Assembly: GCA_016783155.1 (NCBI GenBank)
Contig: JADHXB010000005.1
Location: 1-36,257 of the forward strand
Reading direction: 5' to 3'
Length of the DNA stretch: 36,257 nucleotides
Origin: Dehalococcoidia bacterium
GTDB taxonomy: Bacteria > Chloroflexota > Dehalococcoidia > GIF9 > UBA5629
Shown: positions 16,943-24,686 of the stretch, piece by piece
Layout: each line of letters begins with the position of its first letter
Position numbering within the stretch: position 1 is the stretch's first letter
The notes under the pieces: model-generated
Told to the model about the DNA's origin: nothing
The model's input: only the letters and a program-made list of their open reading frames with translations
Databases searched by the model: none
Translations under genes and position numbers: made by a program

Positions 16943-17251
16943 AAGTTTGTATCGTAGGTGTTGGAGATGGTGGCGCCGTAGCGTCACTCCAGAACCGCCG
17001 CGTGGATAGCAATGCACAGATTGATGTCTTTGGCAAAAGAGCCGACCTTGGATGTCCACCGCGTGAGATGCCCTTAGTGTTGAGCGGGACTGTTGCCCGC
17101 TGGGATGAATTAATTCGCGGCTTATGCGCTACATCATTCTATGAAAAGCGAAACATAAATATCAACTTAAGTACTGAAGTTAGTGATATTCTAAGGTGGT
17201 AAAAGCGCATTATAGCTGGAGGTGAAAGGCGTGGTAGCGTAGAGAGTAAAA
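16939..17251 (+). pseudogene. Truncated N-terminal remnant of FAD/NAD(P) oxidoreductase (87-aa ORF then in-frame TAA)
   Basis: MKVCIVGVGDGGAVASLQNRRVDSNAQIDVFGKRADLG...FYEKRNININLSTEVSDILRW* aligns with N-term of 26695-28023; homology resumes in-frame after the stop (KRIIAGG vs KRLMAGG). Confidence 0.75.
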
Positions 17252-17399
17252 AGGTGTCCTCGGTGCGGTGGTGACATGTTTATCGATAGAGACCTGGATA
17301 GCTGGTGCATTTGTAGGCTTCCCTTGAGAAGCTGATGATTGGCTAACTGATGCCAAGGGAGTGGGGATTACCAACACTGCGAGAAAAGGAGCGGATGAT

Positions 17400-18470
17400 A
17401 TGTCGGAAATAAGACAAGACCCTACAACCAAGGAATGGGTAATAATTGCTCCAGAGAGGGCTAAACGCCCACAGCATATGCCCAAGAGAATGCTTGCCCA
17501 CGAGCTACCAAGCTGGGAGGAATCATGTCCCTTTTGCCCGGGTAACGAAAGCCAAACACCGGATGAAGTCTTGAGATTCCCCCCATCAGCTCAAGGCTCA
17601 GCCTGGGAAGTAAGAGTCGTACCTAATCGGTTCGCTGCGCTGAGTCTGTCTGGTAATCTTACCCGGAGGGAAGAGGGGCACCTTTTCCGCAAGATGGATG
17701 GCGTTGGGGTAAATGAGGTAATCATAGAGACCCCTTCTCATAACACCCCCATAGCTTTGATGACACGCGAGCAAGTAGAAAAGGTGCTAGTAGCCTATCA
17801 GCAAAGGTACAATACTTTAAAAGAGAATCGGCAACTGAAGTTCATTACCATTTTCAAGAACCATGGTTGGGCATCGGGGACATCGTTGATACATCCTCAC
17901 TCGCAATTAGTTGCCACGCCTCTCGCCACTACGTACTATCGCCGAAAATTTGACGTTGCCGTTGATTACTATGACAATGTCGGCAGGTGCCTCTACTGTG
18001 ATTTAATCGCTGAGGAATTAAGGAGGGGTGAGCGGATTATTGCTGAGACCAAAGAGTTCATTGTTCTCCATCCTTTCGCCTCGCGTGTACCTTATGAAAC
18101 ATGGATTATTCCTAAGAGGCATTGTGCCTCCTTTGGTCTGTGCCCAGCAACGGGCCTTACCGAACTATCTACGGTGTTAAGGGATACTCTTCTCTGCCTA
18201 CATCGGGGACTTGACAATCCAGCTTTCAACTATATGTTTGATACGAGCACTACTGAGGACGAAGAGGATCCGTACTACCACTGGCATATAAGGATAGTGC
18301 CGAGGCTGACCACCATTGCTGGCTTTGAAATGGGCTCAGGCATCTATATAAACACAGCATTGCCTGAAGATACAGCAAAGGTCATTAAAAAAATGCTTAA
18401 CTCCCTTAAAAAGGGAGCTCCGTACCCAGATCAACATGCTTTAAGCGACACAATGGCTACCGGAGCCTAA
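17400..18470 (+). CDS. galT: Galactose-1-phosphate uridylyltransferase family (HIT superfamily)
   Basis: MSEIRQDPTTKEWVIIAPERAKRP, CPFCPGNESQTP, FKNHGWASGTSLIHPHSQLVATP, YYHWHIRIVPRL. Confidence 0.93.
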   Translation: MSEIRQDPTTKEWVIIAPERAKRPQHMPKRMLAHELPSWEESCPFCPGNESQTPDEVLRFPPSAQGSAWEVRVVPNRFAALSLSGNLTRREEGHLFRKMDGVGVNEVIIETPSHNTPIALMTREQVEKVLVAYQQRYNTLKENRQLKFITIFKNHGWASGTSLIHPHSQLVATPLATTYYRRKFDVAVDYYDNVGRCLYCDLIAEELRRGERIIAETKEFIVLHPFASRVPYETWIIPKRHCASFGLCPATGLTELSTVLRDTLLCLHRGLDNPAFNYMFDTSTTEDEEDPYYHWHIRIVPRLTTIAGFEMGSGIYINTALPEDTAKVIKKMLNSLKKGAPYPDQHALSDTMATGA

Positions 18471-18514
18471 TCAGATACGTGGGACTAAACAAAGTAGATG
18501 AAAGGAGGGGGCAA

Positions 18515-18715
18515 ATGGCAGAGATAGAGATCACTTGTCAAGTATCCTGCCAGAAATGCGGCTGGAATACAGGGGCAACGATATTTGCCGATGAGGCAAA
18601 CGTGTTGGAGGGAGTTCTCCAGTTTATCAAAGAATGCTCGCCTCAGCATTCAAGCTCAGAGCTTGCTGGCGAACTGCTAGTTGTATGGGGGCCCTTGGAA
18701 TTAGAAAGACCCTAA
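18515..18715 (+). CDS. Small hypothetical protein
   Basis: MAEIEITCQVSCQKCGWNTGATIFADEANVLEG; AAAGGAGGGGG SD. Confidence 0.6.
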   Translation: MAEIEITCQVSCQKCGWNTGATIFADEANVLEGVLQFIKECSPQHSSSELAGELLVVWGPLELERP

Positions 18716-18775
18716 AAGAGAGCTTGTGCAAATTGGCAGGCTGGAAAAAGCGTAATTTTGGATAAGGAGGCTGAT

Positions 18776-19768
18776 ATGGAAGAAAGAGATGTAGTCATAA
18801 TTGGCGCGGGCCCCGCCGGATTGTCGGCATCGGTCTTCACCCAGCTCGACGGCTGGAGCACGCTGGTCATCGAAGGCAACTGGGTCGGTGGGCAAGGTGC
18901 CATCGCCTATACAGTAAGCAACTACCCCGGTTTCCTACCCGGAGACGGCAGTATATTGATGGACAACATGGAGAAACAGGTTACTTCGACCCCTCCGTCA
19001 GGAGTCGGCGCAGAACTACGGAGGGAAAGGGTTATTAGCCTTAAGGCTGAGGATAAGGTTGTGACTACAGAGGAGAACGAATATAGGGCGCAGACTATCA
19101 TCCTTGCCACTGGTAGCACTATGCAAAAGCTCGGGGTACTGGGTGAGGAGAGGTTTGCCGGTAAAGGTGTCTCCTATTACGCCAGGCGCGATGTGGATCA
19201 GTTCAGCGGAAAGAGGGTACTGGTTGTTGGTGGCGGAAATACCACAGCCAAGAGTGCGCTGTTAGCCAAAACTGTTACCAGTCAGGTTACCCTGATACAC
19301 CGGAGGGAATCGCTACGGGCGTATTCCATCATGACCAAGAGCCTACAAAAAGAAGGGATCGAGATTTGGTATAACACCGAGCTGAAGGAGATAAGGGGTG
19401 GCGATTGGGTACAGACAGCAGTTGTGGTAAACAATAAGACCGGTGCGGAGAAGGAGATAGGAGTCGACTGGATAGTCATCTGCGTAGGAACCGAACCTGA
19501 TACCAGGCTAGCACGGGAAGCAGGGCTGGAGATGAAAGGCACTGTTGTAAAAATCAACAGCCAGATGATGACCTCCAAGCCAGGAATCTTTGCCTGCGGG
19601 GAGATTACGGGTTGTGATCGGCACCTCATCTCTTCAGCTAGCCAAGGTGCCTGTGCTGGCATGTACGCCAGCGAGTACTTGGCCCTAGAGAAGGTTAAGA
19701 GGGGAGAGATGTTCGAGGGTGCCAAGAATGGTAAGTATGCTGACGAGTATATGGCTATGCTTCGCTAG
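18776..19768 (+). CDS. Thioredoxin reductase-like flavoprotein lacking the CxxC
   Basis: VVIIGAGPAGLSASVFTQLDG, VLVVGGGNTTAKSALLA, HRRESLRA, KPGIFACGEITGC; TrxR CxxC position reads GVSYYARRDVDQF; SD AAGGAGG. Confidence 0.88.
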   Translation: MEERDVVIIGAGPAGLSASVFTQLDGWSTLVIEGNWVGGQGAIAYTVSNYPGFLPGDGSILMDNMEKQVTSTPPSGVGAELRRERVISLKAEDKVVTTEENEYRAQTIILATGSTMQKLGVLGEERFAGKGVSYYARRDVDQFSGKRVLVVGGGNTTAKSALLAKTVTSQVTLIHRRESLRAYSIMTKSLQKEGIEIWYNTELKEIRGGDWVQTAVVVNNKTGAEKEIGVDWIVICVGTEPDTRLAREAGLEMKGTVVKINSQMMTSKPGIFACGEITGCDRHLISSASQGACAGMYASEYLALEKVKRGEMFEGAKNGKYADEYMAMLR

Positions 19769-19836
19769 CCGCCGAATCTGAAACAGCATGGTATGGGCAT
19801 TAGAGAGTCAAACCGGTGATTCATACTGGTAGCATC

Positions 19837-20081
19837 GGCCTTCGAGCGGTTCGGGCATGGTCTATACTAAAGCGGCATAAGGACGGCCACAGGTAAAACA
19901 GTAATACCATCAGCAAAGAGCGTCCTCCCTTTCGCCGAGTAGTCCATCCATCTACTCAAAATAGCGGAGTCGGTAGCAACTCATGTTCTTGACACCACCA
20001 TCTGCAATGTGCGATAATAATTATGGGCATATGCTAATAAGTGCAAGTGGCAGTGAAACAATCAAAAATCCTGTGGGCAGG
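19837..20081 (+). repeat. Copy 2 of the duplicated promoter/5'UTR block (core 19962-20081)
   Basis: Core 119/120 identical to 5524-5643; upstream part diverged. Confidence 0.92.
19989..20018 (+). promoter_or_regulatory. Sigma70-like promoter for DUF134 gene
   Basis: TTGACA-18 nt-TGC-GATAAT, extended -10. Confidence 0.65.
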
Positions 20082-20546
20082 CCAATCAAATGGCGGCGCG
20101 TGGCTTCACTACCTCAAGTGTTCCATTTCAAGCCAGCAGCAGTGCCATTGCATATGCTTGAAGAGGTATGTCTATCCGTTGAAGAAATTGAAGCACTACG
20201 GCTTAAAGACCTGGAGGGGTTAGAACAAGAGGCGTGTGCTAAAGAGATGAACGTTTCTCGTCCAACTTTCCAGCGTATACTGGGTTCAGGAAGACAGAAG
20301 GTAGCTGACGCCCTAGTTAACGGTAAGGCCATCAAGGTTGAGGGGGGTAACTTCGAGATGGCTCTTCGTCGCTTCAGATGCAATGATGGACATGAGTGGG
20401 ACGTTCCATTTGAAATTATGGTGGAGACTCCTCCACAACTATGTCCTACTTGTAGCACACCAGGTATTATGCCCCTCTGGCCACCAGGGTTGGTCAAGGC
20501 AAAGGGTGGATGGGGAAGGTGCCGCAGAGGAAGGAGAGGGTGGTAA
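20031..20546 (+). CDS. DUF134 helix-turn-helix protein
   Basis: VGRPIKWRRVASLPQVFHFKPAAVPLHMLEEVCLSVEEIEALRLKDLEGLEQEACAKEMNVSRPTFQRIL; C-terminal Cys-containing extension. GTG 20073 is an attractive alternative start. Confidence 0.88.
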   Translation: MLISASGSETIKNPVGRPIKWRRVASLPQVFHFKPAAVPLHMLEEVCLSVEEIEALRLKDLEGLEQEACAKEMNVSRPTFQRILGSGRQKVADALVNGKAIKVEGGNFEMALRRFRCNDGHEWDVPFEIMVETPPQLCPTCSTPGIMPLWPPGLVKAKGGWGRCRRGRRGW

Positions 20547-20549
20547 TAA

Positions 20550-21272
20550 ATGAAGGTTCTTGATGATTTACTCTCAACGCTGAATTTCGATGTTGGTGTG
20601 AGAGATGTGCGCCAGGGTCTATTTCATACGGGGGTGCTGACTCGCAATTGCGGGTTGGCAGCAACACTTCCCCGCGATGCTCTTCAGCAGGAGCAACCTT
20701 CGGTGCGAGAGCCAGGCTTCCTGTTAAGGAAAAGCGCTCTGGAGCTCGCCAGGATGGCTTATTCAGAGAGCATACTTGAGGCGGCTATCGGTATGGCGAC
20801 CATCAATTCGCTACTCCAAATCGATGAGGAGTGCTGTATGAATCTTAATGCTGGTGACCTGATCGCCCAAAAAGGAAGAGGCAAAAAAGTGGCTATTGTG
20901 GGGCACTTTCCCTTTACATCCAGACTTCGAGGGATAGTAAAGGAGCTATGGGTAATTGAGAAGAATCCGCGAGAAGGTGATTACACTGAAGCTGAAGCGG
21001 AGAACCTTATTCCAAAAGCTGACGTTGTTGGCATCACTGGAACTGCCTTCACTAACCATACCATTGAGCACCTGCTCAAGCTATGTGAGCCTAAAGCTTA
21101 TGTGGTCATATTGGGAGACACCACTCCCTTATCACCAGTACTTTTTGATTATGGCATCGATGCTGTGTCAGGAACAAAAGTAATAGACTATGAATTGGCA
21201 TTGCAATGTGTTAGCCAGGGGGCCACTTATCAACAGATAGGAGGAATCCGCAAGCTCACCATGACAAGATGA
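20550..21272 (+). CDS. DUF364 family protein (putative metal chelatase-like)
   Basis: GKKVAIVGHFPFTSRLRGIVKELWVIEKNPREGDYTEAEAENLIPKADVVGITGTAFTNHTIEHLLKL...ILGDTTPLSPVLFDYGIDAVSGT. Confidence 0.85.
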   Translation: MKVLDDLLSTLNFDVGVRDVRQGLFHTGVLTRNCGLAATLPRDALQQEQPSVREPGFLLRKSALELARMAYSESILEAAIGMATINSLLQIDEECCMNLNAGDLIAQKGRGKKVAIVGHFPFTSRLRGIVKELWVIEKNPREGDYTEAEAENLIPKADVVGITGTAFTNHTIEHLLKLCEPKAYVVILGDTTPLSPVLFDYGIDAVSGTKVIDYELALQCVSQGATYQQIGGIRKLTMTR

Positions 21273-21351
21273 GTACAGAGAGTCGAAGGATGACGTCTTG
21301 GAAAGCAGTAGTGAGCATTATTGGAGAAAGTAATTGTGGGGCAAGTTAACA

Positions 21352-21807
21352 ATGATGGTACAAGGTGTTATAGACAGCAAGTTGAACCGGCGTAACACAA
21401 AGCAGCGCCAGTTGATCCTGGAAATCATGGAGCAGGCTGACGAACATTTTGATGCCGAACAGATCTACGAGCGAGTTCGGCAAATGTCACCAAGCATTAG
21501 CCTGTCCACAGTGTACCGCAATTTGCAGTTGTTCACAAAGGTGGGACTGTTAAGAGAGCATCAATTCAATAGTATGCGTCGCCGCTACGAAATCGCTACT
21601 CGATCCGGACACCATCATTTGATGTGCATAGGCTGCGGCCGGATATTTGAGTTTAGATGCCCATCTTCAGAGGGGCTTAAGACCAGAATCACCAGGGAGG
21701 AGGGATTTAGGGTTACTGATGCTGAAGTCCGTCTTGTGGGCTATTGCCCCGAATGCCAGCGACGGCTATCAGACAAAAACGCCAATGCTGAATTGGAAAG
21801 GAGGTGA
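21352..21807 (+). CDS. Fur-family transcriptional regulator
   Basis: NTKQRQLILEIMEQADEHFDAEQIYERVRQ...ISLSTVYRNLQLFTKVGLLREH...HLMCIGCGRIFEFRC...YCPECQ. Confidence 0.92.
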   Translation: MMVQGVIDSKLNRRNTKQRQLILEIMEQADEHFDAEQIYERVRQMSPSISLSTVYRNLQLFTKVGLLREHQFNSMRRRYEIATRSGHHHLMCIGCGRIFEFRCPSSEGLKTRITREEGFRVTDAEVRLVGYCPECQRRLSDKNANAELERR

Positions 21808-21812
21808 CTGAG

Positions 21813-22010
21813 ATGCCATTCGGAATGGGACCTGCTGGTTGGGCCTATATGTCTCCATATACCTACCCGTATGCCTCTTCCTATCCCTATTCATATTCCT
21901 ACACCGGCGTCTCCTACCCAGTGTGGCCGTGGTGGGGTGGCTGGGGACGAGGTAGAGGTCGTGGATTCTGCCGGCGCTGGTTTGCACCCTACTGGTATAC
22001 CTGGTGGTAG
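21813..22010 (+). CDS. W/Y/G-rich small protein, DUF5320-like
   Basis: MPFGMGPAGWAYMSPYTYPYASSYPYSYSYTGVSYPVWPWWGGWGRGRGRGFCRRWFAPYWYTWW; AAGGAGGTGA SD. Confidence 0.65.
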   Translation: MPFGMGPAGWAYMSPYTYPYASSYPYSYSYTGVSYPVWPWWGGWGRGRGRGFCRRWFAPYWYTWW

Positions 22011-22047
22011 AACCGGGAACAAAATCTGCGTAAGGAGGTGATATGAC

Positions 22048-22239
22048 ATGTAGCCTTGGCACGGATACTGGCATGCCTGGAGATGTGGATGGCTAGGATA
22101 TTGGTGGAGACCGCCTTTTGGTTGGCCATGGGCACCCATATCCAAAGAGCAACAAATAGCGATTCTGGAGGAACAGGCCAAGATACTGGAAGGCGAACTG
22201 GACAGTATCAAAAAGAGATTAGAGAAAATCAAAACGTAA
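22048..22239 (+). pseudogene. DUF5320-like ORF with TAG as second codon (not in ORF track)
   Basis: AAGGAGGTGATATGAC-ATG-TAG-CCTTGG...: M*PWHGYWHAWRCGWLGYWWRPPFGWPWAPISKEQQIAILEEQAKILEGELDSIKKRLEKIKT*. Confidence 0.7.
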
Positions 22240-22251
22240 GGAGGTGAGAAA

Positions 22252-22587
22252 ATGCCAAACGGATTCGGTAGAGGATTTGGCTCCAGGAGAGGCATGGGCT
22301 TCGGCTTTCGAGGAAGCTCTCCTCCCTGGCCCTACATAGGACGGGGTAGAGGTGGTTTGCCCAGGTGCGGCTATTTCTTTGGCCAGGCCGGTATGCCGCC
22401 AGCTTGGTCATATCCCCCAAGCCCATTTCCCTACTACGGACAGCAATCTACCCCCGCTTACACGCCCTTTGCCCCACCAATGAGCAAGGAAGAGGAGACC
22501 AGTTATCTGAAAGGTGAGGCGGAAGCGATAAAGGACGAGCTGGAGCAGATTGAGGCCAGGGTACGTGAGCTAGAGAGCGAAGAGTGA
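22252..22587 (+). CDS. DUF5320-like G/F/P-rich protein with C-terminal coiled coil
   Basis: MPNGFGRGFGSRRGMGFGFRG...MSKEEETSYLKGEAEAIKDELEQIEARVRELESEE; AAGGAGGTGA SD. Confidence 0.8.
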   Translation: MPNGFGRGFGSRRGMGFGFRGSSPPWPYIGRGRGGLPRCGYFFGQAGMPPAWSYPPSPFPYYGQQSTPAYTPFAPPMSKEEETSYLKGEAEAIKDELEQIEARVRELESEE

Positions 22588-22636
22588 GCCAGACTTATTT
22601 AGTGAAAGAACATGAATAAATTTAAGGAGGTGAATC

Positions 22637-22936
22637 ATGCCAGGATTTGATGGTACTGGCCCTATGGGAATGGGCCCAATGACGGGTGGCGGTAGAGGCT
22701 TTTGCAGCCCCTGGGGAATAAGAGCCGGTGCGCAGGCGTACGGTATTCCACGCCGGAGGGGTTATGGTTATCCCTACCATGCAGCCGGGCCGTTCGCTCC
22801 AGGTGTTACGCCCTACGCTCCTCAGATGAGCCGTGAGCAGGAGCTTGGTTTTCTGAAGCAACAGGCTGAAGCCATGAGGGTTGAACTTAAGGAGATCGAA
22901 GCCAGGATAAAGGAACTGGCAAAAGAAACAAAATAA
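22637..22936 (+). CDS. DUF5320 family protein
   Basis: MPGFDGTGPMGMGPMTGGGRGFCSPWG...MSREQELGFLKQQAEAMRVELKEIEARIKELAKE; AAGGAGGTGA SD. Confidence 0.88.
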   Translation: MPGFDGTGPMGMGPMTGGGRGFCSPWGIRAGAQAYGIPRRRGYGYPYHAAGPFAPGVTPYAPQMSREQELGFLKQQAEAMRVELKEIEARIKELAKETK

Positions 22937-22945
22937 GGAGGAGCT

Positions 22946-23569
22946 ATGAAGATTGCCATTTCGGCTACAGGCTCCACCATTGATGCTGAGGTGGATTCCC
23001 GCTTCGGGCGTTGTCAGCATTTTATCATCGCTGATACGGAAACACTGCAGTTCGAGGTTGTGGAGAATTCTAGTGCTGCCGCTTCTGGCGGAGCGGGGAT
23101 CTCGGCTGCCCAGATGATTGTCGGCAAGGGGGTAAAGGCAGTGCTCACCGGCAACTGTGGTCCGAATGCCTACGAGGTGCTATCCTCTGCTGGTATTCAA
23201 GTCGTGACCGGGGTTTCTGGAAAGGTCAAGGATGCCATCGAGAGCTACAAGTCTGGCAAGTTTCAGGCCAGTTCCCAGCCGAATGTCCCGGGACATTTCG
23301 GCACAGGTGGCACGCCTGGGACAGGAGTTGGCCCAGGCTTTGGCATGGGGCGTGGCATGGGCAGGGGAATGGGGATGGGACGAGGCATGGGAATGGGTGG
23401 AGGGATGGCGGCATGGGGTATGCCCGCAGTAAGTCCGGTGTCACAACCCCAAAACCTGGAGCAGGAACTTGAGGCTCTGAAGGCACAATCGCAAATGCTG
23501 GCAAAGCAACTGGAGGAAATCCAGGGCCGAATCAAGGAGCTCGAAAAGGGAGCAAAACATAAAGACTGA
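22946..23569 (+). CDS. Dinitrogenase iron-molybdenum cofactor (NifX/NafY/ORP-like) domain fused to GMGRGM repeat and coiled coil
   Basis: MKIAISATGSTIDAEVDSRFGRCQHFIIADTET...VLTGNCGPNAYEVLSSAGIQVV; then GMGRGMGRGMGMGRGMGMGGGM and LEQELEALKAQSQMLAKQLEEIQGRIKELEKG. Confidence 0.9.
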   Translation: MKIAISATGSTIDAEVDSRFGRCQHFIIADTETLQFEVVENSSAAASGGAGISAAQMIVGKGVKAVLTGNCGPNAYEVLSSAGIQVVTGVSGKVKDAIESYKSGKFQASSQPNVPGHFGTGGTPGTGVGPGFGMGRGMGRGMGMGRGMGMGGGMAAWGMPAVSPVSQPQNLEQELEALKAQSQMLAKQLEEIQGRIKELEKGAKHKD

Positions 23570-23592
23570 AATTATTTATAGGAGGTGCAAAT

Positions 23593-23823
23593 ATGCCTAG
23601 AGGAGATGGAATGGGACCTCCTTGGGGGAGCGGCCCGGGTACAGGTAGAGGTTCAGGCAGAAGAACCGGAGGCGCCGGCAGGATGGGTGGTAACCGACCC
23701 GGGGCTGGTCCCAGTGGAGAGTGTGTCTGCCCAAATTGTGGGGAGAGACTAGCGCATCAGGCAGGTATCCCTTGCTACAACGTGAGCTGTCCCAAGTGCG
23801 GGGCTAAGATGGCGAGGGCATGA
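23593..23823 (+). CDS. Glycine-rich zinc-ribbon protein
   Basis: MPRGDGMGPPWGSGPGTGRGSG...CVCPNCGERLAHQAGIPCYNVSCPKCGAKMARA. Confidence 0.8.
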   Translation: MPRGDGMGPPWGSGPGTGRGSGRRTGGAGRMGGNRPGAGPSGECVCPNCGERLAHQAGIPCYNVSCPKCGAKMARA

Positions 23824-24686
23824 TTATTTCCGTGGCCAGTGGCAAAGGTGGAACAGGCAAGACCTTGGTAGCTACCAGCCTTGCTCTTTCCCTGAAGGAT
23901 ACGGAAAGAGTACAGCTGATTGACTGTGATGTGGAGGAGCCTAATGCACATCTGTTCTTGAAGCCGGTAATCACTCATAGCGAGGCTGTGTGCATCCCTG
24001 TTCCCAAGGTGGATGACGAAAAGTGCACTTATTGCGGTAGATGTGCCGATGTTTGCGTCTATCATGCTATCGCCGTCGTCCCAAAGCATGTAATGACATT
24101 CTTGGAGCTATGCCACGGCTGCGGCGCTTGTAGCTATCTCTGTCCCGAGAAGGCTATCGCTGAGGAGGGTAGGGAAATTGGTATTGTGGAATCGGGGTAC
24201 TCAGATGGGGTGGACTTTGCTCAAGGCAAACTAAATGTCGGTGAGGCTTTGGCTCCGCCGATAATCAGGAAGGTGAAAGAGTTCGCCAATCATGATGGTG
24301 TGGTTATTATCGATGTTCCGCCGGGGACGTCCTGCCCGGTGGTAGAAGCAGTTAAAGACAGCGACTTCTGTTTGCTGGTAACTGAGCCAACTCCATTCGG
24401 GCTGAACGACTTGGTTTTAGCTGTGGAAACGGTGAAGGAGCTTAAGATACCCTGCGGCGTGGTCATTAATCGCGCCGGGGTTGGTGACGGTAAGGTAGAA
24501 GAATATTGCCGGAGGGAAAGCATACCGATTCTACTTACAATTCCCCTGGATACCGAGATCGCCCGTCTCTATTCGAACGGAATTACACTGGTCGCTGGTA
24601 TGCCCATGTGGAAGAGTGATTTTGTCAGATTGTTCGAGAAGATTGGAGATATAGTACATGAAAGAACTGGTCGTCTTGAGCGGTAA
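23820..24686 (+). CDS. MinD/Mrp-family P-loop ATPase with inserted 2x[4Fe-4S] ferredoxin domain
   Basis: SGKGGTGKTLVATSLAL; CTYCGRCADVCVYHAI...CHGCGACSYLCPEKAI; IDVPPGTSCPVVEAV. Confidence 0.93.
   Translation: MIISVASGKGGTGKTLVATSLALSLKDTERVQLIDCDVEEPNAHLFLKPVITHSEAVCIPVPKVDDEKCTYCGRCADVCVYHAIAVVPKHVMTFLELCHGCGACSYLCPEKAIAEEGREIGIVESGYSDGVDFAQGKLNVGEALAPPIIRKVKEFANHDGVVIIDVPPGTSCPVVEAVKDSDFCLLVTEPTPFGLNDLVLAVETVKELKIPCGVVINRAGVGDGKVEEYCRRESIPILLTIPLDTEIARLYSNGITLVAGMPMWKSDFVRLFEKIGDIVHERTGRLER

Noticed and set aside
18401-18417. CTCCCTT-AAA-AAGGGAG hairpin as a terminator
   Set aside because: Lies inside the galT coding sequence and lacks a following T-run; likely chance.
19983-20030. Upstream start of the DUF134 ORF (MFLTPPSAMCDNNYGH)
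   Set aside because: This stretch overlaps the -35 and -10 elements, so it is unlikely to be translated.
22056-22247. 63-aa plus-strand ORF in the ORF track (TTG start)
   Set aside because: Wrong frame; the frame starting ATG-TAG at 22048 gives the DUF5320-like W/G-rich plus coiled-coil protein.
22622-23020. Minus-strand ORFs opposite the glycine-rich genes
   Set aside because: By-product of G/C-rich low-complexity coding sequence on the plus strand.
23336-23410. Short tandem repeats as a CRISPR or VNTR locus
   Set aside because: They are in-frame codons for the GMGRGM repeat; there are no spacers of CRISPR type.
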